A DNA stretch of 64,000 nucleotides, from positions 1-64,000 of the forward strand of contig NZ_RBID01000015.1 in assembly GCF_003633895.1 (NCBI RefSeq), given 5' to 3'. How positions within the stretch are numbered: position 1 is the stretch's first letter; each line of letters begins with the position of its first letter. Both the position numbers and the translations under genes were made by a program. Of this stretch, positions 1 through 8,794 are shown one piece after another. The notes under the pieces were generated by a model. That model ran no database searches and was not told the DNA's origin. It saw nothing but the letters and a program-made list of their open reading frames with translations. Source of the stretch: Vogesella indigofera (lineage in GTDB: Bacteria > Pseudomonadota > Gammaproteobacteria > Burkholderiales > Chromobacteriaceae).

Positions 1-956
1 GGGGTGACGCTGATGCTGAGGGTGGAGCTGTCGCTGCTCACGCCGTCGCTGACGGTGTAGCTGACCAGCGGTACCGCGCCGTGGTAGTTGGCCGCAGGGG
101 TGAACACGTAGCTGCCGTCGGCGTTCAGCTGCAGGCTGCCGACGCCGTCGATGCTGGCGCTGGCGCCAGCGGCGTAGTTGTTGGCACCGATGCTGAAGCC
201 GGTGACGCGCACGTCGCCGTCCACGCTGCTGGTACCGCCCAGCACGCTGCCTGCCAGGGTGGTGTCTTCCGCCACGCTGACGGTTTCGTTGCCGTCAGTG
301 AAGCCGTCGGTCACCGGGGTGACGCTGATGCTGAGGGTGGAGCTGTCGCTGCTCACGCCGTCGCTGACGGTGTAGCTGACCAGCGGTACCGCGCCGTGGT
401 AGTTGGCCGCCGGGGTGAACACGTAGCTGCCGTCGGCGTTCAGCTGCAGGCTGCCGACGCCGTCGATGCTGGCGCTGGCGCCAGCGGCGTAGTTGTTGGC
501 GCCGATGCTGAAGCCGGTGACGCGCACGTCGCCGTCCACGCTGCTGGTACCGCCCAGCACGCTGCCTTCCAGGGTGGTGTCTTCCGCCACGCTGACGGTT
601 TCATTGCCGTCGCTGAAGCCGTCGGTCACCGGGGTGACGCTGATGCTGAGGGTGCTACTGCTACCAGTATTAGTGGTGTATGCAACGGTGGGTACCGTGC
701 CGTGCCAGTTACTGGCTGGGGTAAAGATGTAATCGCCATTAGCGGAAACTTCCAGCATGCCGGATTCCAGCTCGACGAAAGCGCCATCCTGAGCGTCAAC
801 GGTATAGCTGCGGCCGTCGACGGTAATGCTCACCACACTCAGCTCGCTATCAATATCGCTGTCGTTTTCCAGCACATTACCCTTGGCTGGCGTGTCTTCC
901 TCAACTGTATTGCTGTCTGCCTTCAGCACACTAGGGTCATCTACCGGATTGACGGT
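1..956 (-). repeat. 315-bp tandem repeats encoding adhesin extender domains
   Basis: Units begin at 1, 316 and 631 with the same sequence. Units 1-315 and 316-630 differ at only a handful of positions. The unit 631-956 keeps the start but diverges, and a more distant relative follows to about 1270. Each unit encodes one roughly 105-residue Ig-like domain. The repeats become more uniform away from the N-terminus, as is usual for long adhesins. Confidence 0.9.
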
Positions 957-1766
957 GATGGTCAGCGTGCTGCTGCTACCGGTGTTGGTGGTGTAGGTAA
1001 TAACTGGAACGGTGCCGTTCCAGTTGTTTGCCGGAGAGAAAATGTAATCGCCGTTGGCACCGACCTGGAGCACACCAGACTCGAGTTCGATGAATGCGCC
1101 TTCTTCAGTATCCACAGGGAAAGTACGGTCGTTGACCGTGATACCAACAACACTGAGCGCGTCGTCAGTGTCACTGTCATTCTCCAGCAGATTGCCGGTA
1201 GCCATGCCGTCTTCATCAATGAAATTGCTATCAGCAACCAGCACGGAAGGCTGGTTGAACGTCTGGGAGGCATCCAGGCTGCCGGTCGTGGCGGCAATGG
1301 TTTCAATGCTGGCATTGCTAGCAGTACCCGCCGCCAGACTGGCATCGGTAATGTCTTCGCTGACACGGCCCAGGATGGTATAGGAGCTGCCACCATCTTC
1401 ACCACCACCTGCAGCCAGGCCGGCTGCGGTCGCTTCCAGGTTCTGCAATGGATCCTGACCATCCTGCAGCGCAGCCAGGACTTGCTGCGCTTCGCTTGGC
1501 AGGGTAGCCAGTGCGGCATCGGTGACATCGGCGGTTGCAGGACCGAATACGTCATCGGTAATAGTCAGATCACGGGCTTCAGCAATTTTTACGATGTTGC
1601 CATTGTCTGCCCGCAGCTCGATGACACCATCAGCCGGTACGATCAGGCGCTCACCCACCGCTACGGTGTCGCCCACCTTCAGTACGCGCTGCGAACCATC
1701 TACCGCAACTGCGATGATCTTGCCGCTAATTGCAACGATCTTGCCTTGATTGTGGGCTACACTCAT
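1..1766 (-). CDS. LapA-like giant type I-secreted adhesin, N-terminal part (3' end outside window)
   Basis: Reading from the ATG at 1764-1766 there are 588 open codons to the window edge, so only the N-terminal part is visible. Residues 1-130 form a LapA-type retention module: a beta-rich start with a repeated GKI-type strand pattern, then an Ala/Leu-rich linker with the dialanine motif TAAG at residues 113-116 and a glycine-rich stretch. In Pseudomonas LapA this site is cut by the periplasmic protease LapG under c-di-GMP control. From about residue 165 come Ig/cadherin-like extender domains of about 105 residues with D-x-D acidic turns. A GGAG ribosome site precedes the start. Probable role: cell-surface adhesin anchored in its TolC-like exporter for biofilm formation. 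No lapD, lapG or type I secretion gene is in the window. Class assignment is strong; the full size is unknown. Confidence 0.88.
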   Translation of the reverse strand, partial: MSVAHNQGKIVAISGKIIAVAVDGSQRVLKVGDTVAVGERLIVPADGVIELRADNGNIVKIAEARDLTITDDVFGPATADVTDAALATLPSEAQQVLAALQDGQDPLQNLEATAAGLAAGGGEDGGSSYTILGRVSEDITDASLAAGTASNASIETIAATTGSLDASQTFNQPSVLVADSNFIDEDGMATGNLLENDSDTDDALSVVGITVNDRTFPVDTEEGAFIELESGVLQVGANGDYIFSPANNWNGTVPVITYTTNTGSSSTLTITVNPVDDPSVLKADSNTVEEDTPAKGNVLENDSDIDSELSVVSITVDGRSYTVDAQDGAFVELESGMLEVSANGDYIFTPASNWHGTVPTVAYTTNTGSSSTLSISVTPVTDGFSDGNETVSVAEDTTLEGSVLGGTSSVDGDVRVTGFSIGANNYAAGASASIDGVGSLQLNADGSYVFTPAANYHGAVPLVSYTVSDGVSSDSSTLSISVTPVTDGFTDGNETVSVAEDTTLAGSVLGGTSSVDGDVRVTGFSIGANNYAAGASASIDGVGSLQLNADGSYVFTPAANYHGAVPLVSYTVSDGVSSDSSTLSISVT

Positions 1767-2260
1767 TTAAACACTCCATTGACATTTTGCATGATGCAGT
1801 CAATCTACTGGAACGCGAAAATTTAGCCCATTGTACTAAAGGGCAACACGAGAAACGCCGCAAAGAACGTGTCTGCATTTTTGTGCACACGGAGTCACAT
1901 TTAGTCGGGGAAACCCCTTCTTCGCACTCGCCGAAAACAGGAGCAAGACGGTCGCTCGGAAGTCAATGCACCGGATTGACGAGCCGCACCAGCTCTCCCC
2001 CTTGCTTATCCTTATGGCCACGAATAATTCTTTACTTGTCACAAGCACCACCGGCACACCCATTCAGCATCGGCCGCCGTGCCGTATATACTTCAGCTAT
2101 TCATGTCTTACGGTACCCGCCCAGCGATGGCTCCTCTTGTTGCCAGACAATCCGCCCAGTGGCCCCTTCTTGAGACTGCCGCAGCAACAGGCTGCCGCGC
2201 GCAGCCCTGCCGGCGACAGCATCACTACGGCAACAACGAAATAGATCTCGCCATTAAGCC
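1767..2260. other. Intergenic region between adhesin and ydbH
   Basis: This 494-bp stretch separates two divergent genes and must hold both promoters. A TATACT-like -10 is visible at about 2085-2090 on the + strand. I see no RNA gene or convincing ORF. The ydbH start has no strong ribosome binding site. Confidence 0.5.
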
Positions 2261-4939
2261 ATGACCCAGCCCCCAACCCCGCCGACCACTTCACCAGCCG
2301 CCCACCACCGTGGGCGCCGCTGGCTGCTGTTTACCCTGCTCGTACTGTTGGCACTGTTGCTGGCGGCGACAGCCGGCGCCCGCTGGTGGCTGCAGCAACA
2401 GGGCCTGCAACTGCAGGGGCCGGGCTGGCGCGATGGCGGCGCCACGATCGCGCAATGGCAATGGCGGCAGCAGGATTGCGTCGCCGCCCACGGCAGTGGC
2501 CTGCGCATCGAGCGCTGGCAGCCGCTTACCATCAGCCTGCAGCAGCTCAAGCTGCAATCCTGCAGCAAGGCCGGCCCACGCGAGCTGCCGGCCCCGCCAC
2601 CCGCCGGCCTGCCGCCGTTCACCCTGCACATCGCCAGCCTGCAGGCCCCTGGCCTTCCCGCGCTGGCCGCCGCCGTTACACAGCAAAACGACCGCTGGCA
2701 GGCGCAGCTGGCACAGGGTGCCGACAAGCTGGCACTGGACTACCGGCGCGACAACGGCCAGTGGCAGGCACAGGGCACGTTGGCCGCAGCGCGGCTTTCG
2801 CCGCAGCTGCTGGGGCAATGGCAGCTGCAGGCCAGCGGACGCTGGTTGCCCGGCCAGCTGCAAGCCCGCGTGCAGGCCGATGGCCGCCAGCTGGGCTATC
2901 AGGGCGATGCCCGCCGTGGCGATGCCCGCCTGCAGGCCACGCTGCACAACCGCCAGTGGCAGCTGGAGGCCACGCTGCCGCACGCGCTGCCGCTGGCCGC
3001 CGGCTGGCTGCTGCAACCGCGCCGGGCGTTGCAGGCCAGCGGCGATCTGGACGGCGTGCACAGCCTGCAGGCCGACCTACTGGCCAGCGGGCCACAGGGC
3101 AAGCTACAGCTGCAACTCACCCCGCAGGATCACAGCCTGCAACGCGGCAGTGGCCTGCTGCAGCTGGACGGCAAAGACCTGCACGCCCGCATTCCGCTGC
3201 AATGGGCCAGCCGCCAGCTGACGCTGGCCGCCGGCGAAGCCCGCCTGCCGCAGGGCGTGCGCCTGAGTTGGCCGCAAGCGTGGCAACTGCCGCTGACCGC
3301 CAGCGGTAGCAGCCGCCTGCCGTTCCGCCTCGATTACCAGCAGCTGCAGCTGAGCAGTCACGACGGCACGCTGCGCTGGGGCAATGGCCGCTGGCAGTGG
3401 CAAGGCGCGCTGGCGCTGGCTGGCCGCCATGCCGGCTACCAGCTGGCCGGCCAGTGGCGCGGCCAGTTCGACGCGCAGGGCGCGCACGGTGTCCCGCTGC
3501 AACTGAAGGTCAGCAAGCCGCCACTGGCACTGGCGATCAGCCTGCCGGTCAACGCCATCGACCCGCGCCAGCCGGTGCTTAACGCCAGCTTTGCCGGCCA
3601 CTATCAGGACTGGCCACTCAAGGGCACCCTGGCTGCACGCCAGCAAGGGGCGGGCTGGCAAGGCAGACTCGCTGCCAGCAGTCGCCCGCCGTTCTACAGC
3701 AAAGGCGGCGCGCTGCAACTGGCGGCCAACTGGCGCGGCAGCGCCGGCAACTGGCAACTGGATAGCGGCAGCAAGCTGGACATTGCCGAGGGTATCGTCG
3801 GCAACGTGCTGCTCAAGCCGCTCAGCCTGCTGGCCACCAGCCCACTGCGGACGGACGGCAGCCGTGCCCACGGCCAGCTGGCGCTGACGGCAGGTGGCGC
3901 GGTGGCCAGCCGCTGGACGCTACCGCCGGCCAACGGCACGCTGCAACTGGCCGGCGAGCGTGCCAGCGGCCAGCTGCAACTGCCAGCCTGGCGCAGCAAG
4001 CTGCAACTGACCGCCCGCCGCCACGGCGAGGGCGCCGCCGGCAGCCTGCAGCTGGATACGCCGCTGAGCGCCGCCATGAGCCGCGGCCTGGGCGTTACCC
4101 TGCAACAGGGACAGCTGGCCAGCAAATTGCAGTGGCAATGGCAAAAACAATGGCAACTGAACGGCGACGTGCGACTGAGTGATGTGGCGCTGGACTGGGG
4201 CGGCATCCTTGCCAACGGTGGCCGTGGCCGGCTAACGTTGGCCGCACGTCCCGGCCAACTGCAGCTGCAGAGCGATGGCCCGCTACAACTGGCGCAGCTG
4301 GACGTGGGTACCCTGCTGCAGGACGTGTCGCTCACCCTGCGCTCCGATCTGAAAGACTGGCAGCTGGGCGCCGTGCACGCCAAACTGCTGGGCGGCAGCC
4401 TGCAGGCCGACAGCCTGCACTGGCCGTCCAGCGCCTTCCAGCCGGTGACCGTGCAGCAGCTGGACCTGGCCGCCGTGGCGGCGCTGCAGAATGACCCGCA
4501 GCCCACGGTACAGCTCACCGGTCGCGTCGGCGGCACCCTGCCGCTGCAACTGTTACCGGCGGGCATCGCGCTGCAAGACGGGCTGCTGCGCAACGAAGGC
4601 GAGCTGACCCTGCGCGTGCCGGCCAGCGCCGGGGTAACGGCCATGGCACAATCCAACCGGGCGGTGCAGCTGGCGCTGGACATGCTCAGCGAGCTGGACG
4701 TCAACGATTTCCAGGCCAGGCTGGCCATGTCGAGGAACGGCCTGCTGGACGCTCAGGTGACGCTGAAAGGGGTCAACCCCAGACAAAATCGCCAACCTGT
4801 GGTGCTGAATTACAGCCATAGTGAAAATGTGCTGGAACTGTTACGCAGCCTGCGTATCGGAGATGAAATATCCCGCCGTGTGCTCAGCCGCAAACAATCG
4901 GCTGCCACGCGCAACCCCACACCGGAGACTTCGCCATGA
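2261..4939 (+). CDS. ydbH: YdbH-like AsmA-family inter-membrane phospholipid transport protein
   Basis: 892 residues. One N-terminal transmembrane helix (about residues 20-42) is followed by a long, low-complexity, beta-rich periplasmic body with many alternating Gln/Leu strands, as in AsmA/TamB/YhdP/YdbH bridge proteins. In E. coli, YdbH is one of three partly redundant proteins that carry phospholipid to the outer membrane, working with the lipoprotein YnbE and the periplasmic YdbL. The stop codon overlaps the ynbE start (ATGA at 4936-4939) and ydbL follows, reproducing the E. coli operon order. A copy of the dispersed 13-base motif (4234-4246) is inside the gene, read as Thr-Leu-Ala-Ala. 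The family is clear from context; the sequence itself is weakly conserved. Confidence 0.85.
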   Translation: MTQPPTPPTTSPAAHHRGRRWLLFTLLVLLALLLAATAGARWWLQQQGLQLQGPGWRDGGATIAQWQWRQQDCVAAHGSGLRIERWQPLTISLQQLKLQSCSKAGPRELPAPPPAGLPPFTLHIASLQAPGLPALAAAVTQQNDRWQAQLAQGADKLALDYRRDNGQWQAQGTLAAARLSPQLLGQWQLQASGRWLPGQLQARVQADGRQLGYQGDARRGDARLQATLHNRQWQLEATLPHALPLAAGWLLQPRRALQASGDLDGVHSLQADLLASGPQGKLQLQLTPQDHSLQRGSGLLQLDGKDLHARIPLQWASRQLTLAAGEARLPQGVRLSWPQAWQLPLTASGSSRLPFRLDYQQLQLSSHDGTLRWGNGRWQWQGALALAGRHAGYQLAGQWRGQFDAQGAHGVPLQLKVSKPPLALAISLPVNAIDPRQPVLNASFAGHYQDWPLKGTLAARQQGAGWQGRLAASSRPPFYSKGGALQLAANWRGSAGNWQLDSGSKLDIAEGIVGNVLLKPLSLLATSPLRTDGSRAHGQLALTAGGAVASRWTLPPANGTLQLAGERASGQLQLPAWRSKLQLTARRHGEGAAGSLQLDTPLSAAMSRGLGVTLQQGQLASKLQWQWQKQWQLNGDVRLSDVALDWGGILANGGRGRLTLAARPGQLQLQSDGPLQLAQLDVGTLLQDVSLTLRSDLKDWQLGAVHAKLLGGSLQADSLHWPSSAFQPVTVQQLDLAAVAALQNDPQPTVQLTGRVGGTLPLQLLPAGIALQDGLLRNEGELTLRVPASAGVTAMAQSNRAVQLALDMLSELDVNDFQARLAMSRNGLLDAQVTLKGVNPRQNRQPVVLNYSHSENVLELLRSLRIGDEISRRVLSRKQSAATRNPTPETSP

Positions 4940-5112
4940 AACCCGTCTGGCTGATACCGCTCCTGGCACTGACCGCCTGCACCCCGCGGGTGGCACTGGA
5001 AGTGCCCAAGGAACCCATCACCATCAACCTCAACGTGAAGATCGATCACGAAATCCGCCTCAAGGTGGAAAAAGACATCGACAACCTCACCACCGACAGC
5101 AGTCTGTTCTAG
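4936..5112 (+). CDS. ynbE: YnbE-like outer-membrane lipoprotein
   Basis: 58 residues. A short hydrophobic signal ends in the lipobox LTAC, making Cys15 the lipidated residue. The mature part contains the pattern Pro-Ile-x-Ile-Asn-Leu-x-Val-Lys-Ile-x-His typical of YnbE, and ends in a charged Glu/Lys/Asp segment. It starts within the last codons of ydbH and is followed 9 bases later by ydbL. YnbE is proposed to form the outer-membrane end of the YdbH bridge. The small size and the strict neighbourhood make the call firm. Confidence 0.85.
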   Translation: MKPVWLIPLLALTACTPRVALEVPKEPITINLNVKIDHEIRLKVEKDIDNLTTDSSLF

Positions 5113-5121
5113 GAGCACAGC

Positions 5122-5445
5122 ATGAAAACGGCAGCACGATGGATGGCAATTGGCCTGCTGCTCTGCAGCAGCCTGGCAATGGCACTGGACGTGGGCGGCG
5201 CCAAGGCGCAGGGCCTGGTCGGCGAACAGCCGGATGGTTACCTCGGCGTGGTGAAGGCCACCCCGGAAGCGGTTTCGCTGGCGGCGGACATCAACGCCAA
5301 GCGCCGCGAGGCCTATGACGCCATCGCCAAGAAAAACGGCACTACCCTGGACCAGGTCGCGATACTGGCCGGCCAGAAAGCCATCGAAAAAACCCCACCC
5401 GGCAGCTACGTCAAGGCACCCAACGGCCAGTGGGTGAAGAAGTAG
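5122..5445 (+). CDS. ydbL: YdbL-like periplasmic protein (DUF1318)
   Basis: 107 residues with a Sec signal peptide (positively charged start, hydrophobic core to about residue 22, AMA cleavage). The mature protein has the DUF1318 pattern: a Gly-rich start, G-L-V-G-E-x-x-D-G-Y-L-G, an Asn-x-Lys-Arg-x-x-x-Tyr segment, and a C-terminal P-G-x-Y-x-x-x-x-G-x-W-V-K-K. AGGAGC precedes the start. It is the last gene of the ydbH-ynbE-ydbL operon and is thought to act as a periplasmic accessory or chaperone for the YdbH-YnbE pair. No strong terminator follows. Confidence 0.88.
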   Translation: MKTAARWMAIGLLLCSSLAMALDVGGAKAQGLVGEQPDGYLGVVKATPEAVSLAADINAKRREAYDAIAKKNGTTLDQVAILAGQKAIEKTPPGSYVKAPNGQWVKK

Positions 5446-6001
5446 TCACCGCCCCAGCAGCATAGCCGGGTGTCGGCCCGGCACGCCGGCCTGCCCGCGG
5501 CGCTGGCAGACAATGCCTGATGAGCGACGCGCATTGCGCAAACCCGTTGCCGGAATGGTCGTGGCTGTCGCGACGGGATGGCGTCATTGCCTGACACCGG
5601 GATGAGCAGGGGCATGCACCGCCCCAGCCTGCCCTGTAAGTGCACCCCGTACCCGCCAGCAGCAGCAGCGTGTTCATTTCAGCGATATGAGCTGCTAACA
5701 CCCCCCCTGATCCTGCGTTGCGCCTCCTTGCCGTACGACTTGTACTGTCTGCGTCGGCACGCCTTGGCTCAGGTGCGCTGCGAGGTTCTGTTAGCGGCTA
5801 AGTTGCTGCTTCAGCCATGAAGAATCGTACATGTCGCATCGCTCGCCGCTGCCAGCAAGAGGCGCAGGCGCTTGCGGCCAACCTTTGCGCCATGCGGGGC
5901 GGCTCACCCCTGCTGGCGCGGGCGCAGGCTGCCGTGCCACGCCGCGATACGACATCCGGCCCGCCCCTCATCGGGTCACGGCGCCGGCAAACTCGCACCC
6001 C
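5446..6001. other. Intergenic region after ydbL
   Basis: This 556-bp stretch lies between two convergent genes. It contains no ORF with a ribosome site and coding character, and no clear T-tailed terminator. Its one recognised element is an exact copy of the dispersed 13-base motif. Confidence 0.5.
5873..5885 (-). repeat. Dispersed uptake-like motif (GG form)
   Basis: TGCGGCCAACCTT on the + strand. The following six bases (TGCGCC) are shared with the copy at 35714, so these two sites agree over 19 bases. Confidence 0.8.
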
Positions 6002-7345
6002 CTAGAGCGCCCCCTCGGCGCGCAGCACCCGCTCCAGCGCGGCAAAGCACTCCGCATCGATGGCGCTGTGCAGATGCTGGCGCATGATGTCCAGCGTCCT
6101 GGCCACCGGTGTGGCCGGGTGGTACGGGCGCTCGGCATTGATGGCGTCAAAAATGTCGGCGGTGGTGATGATGCGGGTTTCCAGCGCAATGGCGTCGGCG
6201 CCCAGCCCGCGCGGGTAGCCGCTGCCATCCAGCTTTTCGTGGTGCGCGCCGGCCACCCGTGCCATCTCGGCAAAATGTCCGATACGCTCGAGGATGGTCT
6301 CGGTGTAGCCGGCATGGCGCTGCACCGCCGCCCATTCGTCGGCGTCCAGCTTGCCCGGTTTGTCGAGGATGGTATTGCTGACCCCCAACTTGCCCACGTC
6401 GTGCAGCAAGGCGGCGCGTTTCAGCCAGCGGCGGCGTGCCGGCGCCATGCCCAGCTCGGCGGCGATGCAGTCGGCGTAATGGCCGACGCGCTGGCTGTGG
6501 CCGGCGGTAAACGGGCTCTTGGAGTCCACCACCTGGCCAAAACCTTCGGCGATCTCGTCCATATAGTCCTCGTCCAGCGGCACCGCACACTGCGCCGGCT
6601 CCAGCGCCAGCACCGCCTGGTCGATATCGTCGGCTTCCAGCTGCTGCCAGAACGGCGCGCTGGCGCCCAGCTGACCGATCACCGCCACCAGCTGCGGGTC
6701 GAACCAGCTGCCGGCGCGCGATTGCACCTCGGTCAGCGCCGCGTGGCGGCCGTGGGTAACATGGAACACGTCCAGCACCTGCGCCAGCAGCGCAATGCGC
6801 GACGATAGCGGAATGGTCTCGCCCTGCAGGCCCAGCGGCCGCCCGGAGCCATCCCAGTGCTCGTCCAGCGCCTGGATGCCGGCGGCCACGCTGCCGTTGA
6901 AACGCAGCTGGCGCGCGATATCGGCACCGCGATGGCAACGGGTGTTGATCAGCTCGTCGGCCATTTCCTTGCCGTGACGCAGCACGTTGAGGATGGATTG
7001 TGCGCGCTGGCGCCAGCTGCTGGCGTGGGTGCCGGTGTTGCTGAACACGAAGCCCAGCATCTGCGGCAGGCTGGCACCGACCAGCTTGAAATCCTGTTTG
7101 AACTGGCGATCGTCGGTAAGGTACAGCTCGCTGATGCGCGCCGCGTTGCTGCTGCAGCCCAGGTCTTTCAGCAGGATGGTGTAGTACAGATCCCACAGCT
7201 GCTGCGCCGTCAGCCCCAGCGCCTGGCCGATGTGCATGCCGATCCAGCAGCTGCGGATGCAGTGGCCTTCCGGCTGGCCCTCGGTGATATCCAGCGCGTA
7301 GCTGAGCGCGCTGATGAGTTCGGACAGTTTCAGGGTGGTGGCCAT
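6002..7345 (-). CDS. Tandem HD-GYP-type phosphohydrolase (probable c-di-GMP phosphodiesterase)
   Basis: 447 residues from the ATG at 7345. The C-terminal half is a canonical HD-GYP domain: His-x-x-Arg-Val near the start, the HDVGK metal-binding pair, a following His, and HHEKLDGSGYP, then the I-x-x-x-A-D-I-x-D-A helix. The N-terminal half looks like a second, degenerate copy: a helix with LLKDLG in place of HDVGK and DGSGRP in place of DGSGYP. Proteins of this class hydrolyse c-di-GMP; the first half is probably structural or sensory. It is monocistronic and convergent with the ydb operon. A link to the LapA-like adhesin 4 kb away is possible, since LapA systems respond to c-di-GMP, but nothing here proves it. 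Confidence 0.87.
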   Translation of the reverse strand: MATTLKLSELISALSYALDITEGQPEGHCIRSCWIGMHIGQALGLTAQQLWDLYYTILLKDLGCSSNAARISELYLTDDRQFKQDFKLVGASLPQMLGFVFSNTGTHASSWRQRAQSILNVLRHGKEMADELINTRCHRGADIARQLRFNGSVAAGIQALDEHWDGSGRPLGLQGETIPLSSRIALLAQVLDVFHVTHGRHAALTEVQSRAGSWFDPQLVAVIGQLGASAPFWQQLEADDIDQAVLALEPAQCAVPLDEDYMDEIAEGFGQVVDSKSPFTAGHSQRVGHYADCIAAELGMAPARRRWLKRAALLHDVGKLGVSNTILDKPGKLDADEWAAVQRHAGYTETILERIGHFAEMARVAGAHHEKLDGSGYPRGLGADAIALETRIITTADIFDAINAERPYHPATPVARTLDIMRQHLHSAIDAECFAALERVLRAEGAL

Positions 7346-7375
7346 GCGCTTCCCGATTGAAATGAGCCGGCAGTC

Positions 7376-7394
7376 GCGGCCAACGTTGGCCGCA
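7376..7394. repeat. Palindromic form of the dispersed motif
   Basis: GCGGCCAACGTTGGCCGCA; the first 18 bases are a perfect palindrome. It lies between the HD-GYP gene and the LysR gene and contains the exact 13-mer at 7382-7394. Confidence 0.85.
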
Positions 7395-7507
7395 CGGCAA
7401 TGCTGCGCAGGATGCGATAAAAACGGCGGCGGCGATAGCCATTCGCAACCCGATTTCCATAGAAAACCCACAATGCATCATGGGCGACCGCCGGCTCGCG
7501 GGCCGTG

Positions 7508-8425
7508 TCAGTCGCTGCTGACCGCCAGCTCGTCCAGGAATTTTTCCAGCACCAGGTTGGGCCGCCGCCCCTTGCGCGTCACCACCGTCAGCGGCACCTG
7601 GTAGTGCAGCTGCTGCGGGCGGATAGCGCGCAGCTTGCCCTGCGCCACCCAGCTGGCGGCAAAGTGGTCCGGCAGGTAGCCGATGTAGCGCCCGGTCAGG
7701 ATCAGGAAGGCGATGCCTTCGCGGTCGCTGGCGGTGGCGCTGCCGTTCAGCGCCTGCTGGCACTGCTGCGCCTCCGGCGGCAGGCGAAAGCCGGGGATCA
7801 CCGCCGGCGCGACGGCGATGTCGGCATCGCTGATATCAGCATCGGCGCGCCAGAACAGCGGGTGGCCCTGGCTGCAGTACAGCAGCGAGTCCTCCTCGTA
7901 CAGCGGGATGTAGTCCAGCCCGGCCAGCGGGCTGACCAGCGGCACCACGCCGACGTGCAGCTGGCCGTCCAGCACTTTCAGCTCGATATCGCTGGGCGTC
8001 ATCATGCCGATATTGATGCGCACCCCCGGCCCCTGTTCGCTCAGCGCGCGCAGCGACTGGGTGATGCGCATGCGCGACTGCGTCACCAGGCTGTTGACGA
8101 TGCCGATATTCAGCTCGCCGCGCAGCTGCTGGTGCAGCTGGTTGACCTGGCTGCGAAAGCCTTCGATCGCCGCCAGCAGGCTCTGGCTGGCGTGCAGCAC
8201 CTCGCGCCCCTCGTCGGTCAGCGCAAACCCGGCGCGGCCGCGCTGGCACAAACGGATGCCGAGGCGCTTCTCCAGATCGCCCATGTGCAGGCTGATGGCG
8301 GAGCGGCTGATGCCCAGCACGCTCTCCGCCGCCGAGAAGCCACCGCACTCGGCCACGGTCTTGAACAGGCGCAGCAGGCGGATATCGAAATCGCTGACCT
8401 GGCTCAGGGAAGTCTTCTTGCTCAT
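7508..8425 (-). CDS. LysR-family transcriptional regulator (probable regulator of beta-alanine catabolism)
   Basis: 305 residues from the ATG at 8425; an in-frame TTG at 8443 would add six residues. The N-terminus is a typical LysR winged helix-turn-helix (Phe-x-x-Val-Ala-Glu-x-Gly-Gly-Phe-Ser-Ala-Ala ... Ser-Arg-Ser-Ala-Ile-Ser). It is followed by the LysR substrate-binding fold. It is divergent from the aminotransferase/dehydrogenase pair at 8795-11666, the usual arrangement for a LysR activator and its targets, so control of beta-alanine use is inferred from position. A dyad just upstream of the start may be its own operator. Confidence 0.88.
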   Translation of the reverse strand: MSKKTSLSQVSDFDIRLLRLFKTVAECGGFSAAESVLGISRSAISLHMGDLEKRLGIRLCQRGRAGFALTDEGREVLHASQSLLAAIEGFRSQVNQLHQQLRGELNIGIVNSLVTQSRMRITQSLRALSEQGPGVRINIGMMTPSDIELKVLDGQLHVGVVPLVSPLAGLDYIPLYEEDSLLYCSQGHPLFWRADADISDADIAVAPAVIPGFRLPPEAQQCQQALNGSATASDREGIAFLILTGRYIGYLPDHFAASWVAQGKLRAIRPQQLHYQVPLTVVTRKGRRPNLVLEKFLDELAVSSD

Positions 8426-8445
8426 AGTTGAATAAACACTCAACT
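8426..8445. promoter_or_regulatory. Inverted repeat at the LysR start, candidate operator
   Basis: AGTTGA and TCAACT separated by 8 bases abut the ATG of the LysR gene. A second dyad, GTGAG/CTCAC at 8450-8474, lies further up. Autoregulatory sites in this position are common for LysR proteins; binding is inferred. Confidence 0.45.
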
Positions 8446-8496
8446 TAACGTGAGAAAGATGTGATTTAACTCACCTACAGTTCTATTGCAAGCTAT

Positions 8497-8761
8497 GAGC
8501 CTGTTCATGATCTTTTGGCGGCTGCGCTGGCACGGCAAATGGTCAGATGCCAGGCGGACGGCGCCGGCCTTAGCGTTCTAAGGCCAAGCCGGCCAACAAC
8601 GCAGATGGCCGTTTGCCGAGCCAGCCCTACGGGGCCGGGTTCAGCCGGTGCATCGCGGTGTCGATCGCCCCTGGCAGTGAATGACACTGCGGCGGAGCGC
8701 TCTCCTAGCGTTGCATCCGGCAGAATCCGGCCGCAGCCGTAAAAAGACCATGAACAGGCTC
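8497..8761. mobile_element. MITE-like element, copy A (265 bp)
   Basis: The ends are GAGCCTGTTCATGATCTTTT (8497-8516) and AAAAGACCATGAACAGGCTC (8742-8761), inverted with one mismatch over 20 bases. The inside has no plausible gene. It sits in the divergent promoter region between the LysR gene and the aminotransferase. The ends resemble those of copies B, C and D, but the interior differs. No clear target duplication is visible. Confidence 0.7.
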
Positions 8762-8794
8762 AATCATCAACACAGCGCTCACAGGGGCCACGTC

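Noticed and set aside
1-956. CRISPR-like repeat array
   Set aside because: The units are 315 bp, adjacent without spacers, and encode adhesin domains.
81-1826. Long + strand open frame of 581 codons
   Set aside because: It is the antisense shadow of the repetitive adhesin; its repeats mirror the 315-bp units, and the - strand frame gives a recognisable retention module and ribosome site.
1730-2294. Several short frames between the adhesin and ydbH
   Set aside because: They overlap each other on both strands without ribosome sites; the stretch looks like a promoter region.
5831-6808. Long + strand open frame across the HD-GYP gene
   Set aside because: Antisense to a gene with clear HD-GYP motifs; composition is typical of GC-rich shadow frames.
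8497-8761. Complete insertion sequence
   Set aside because: Only 265 bp with no transposase frame; fits a non-autonomous element.
8681-8794. Upstream start for the aminotransferase
   Set aside because: It would begin inside the MITE-like element and add residues not found in the family; the ATG at 8795 has a ribosome site.
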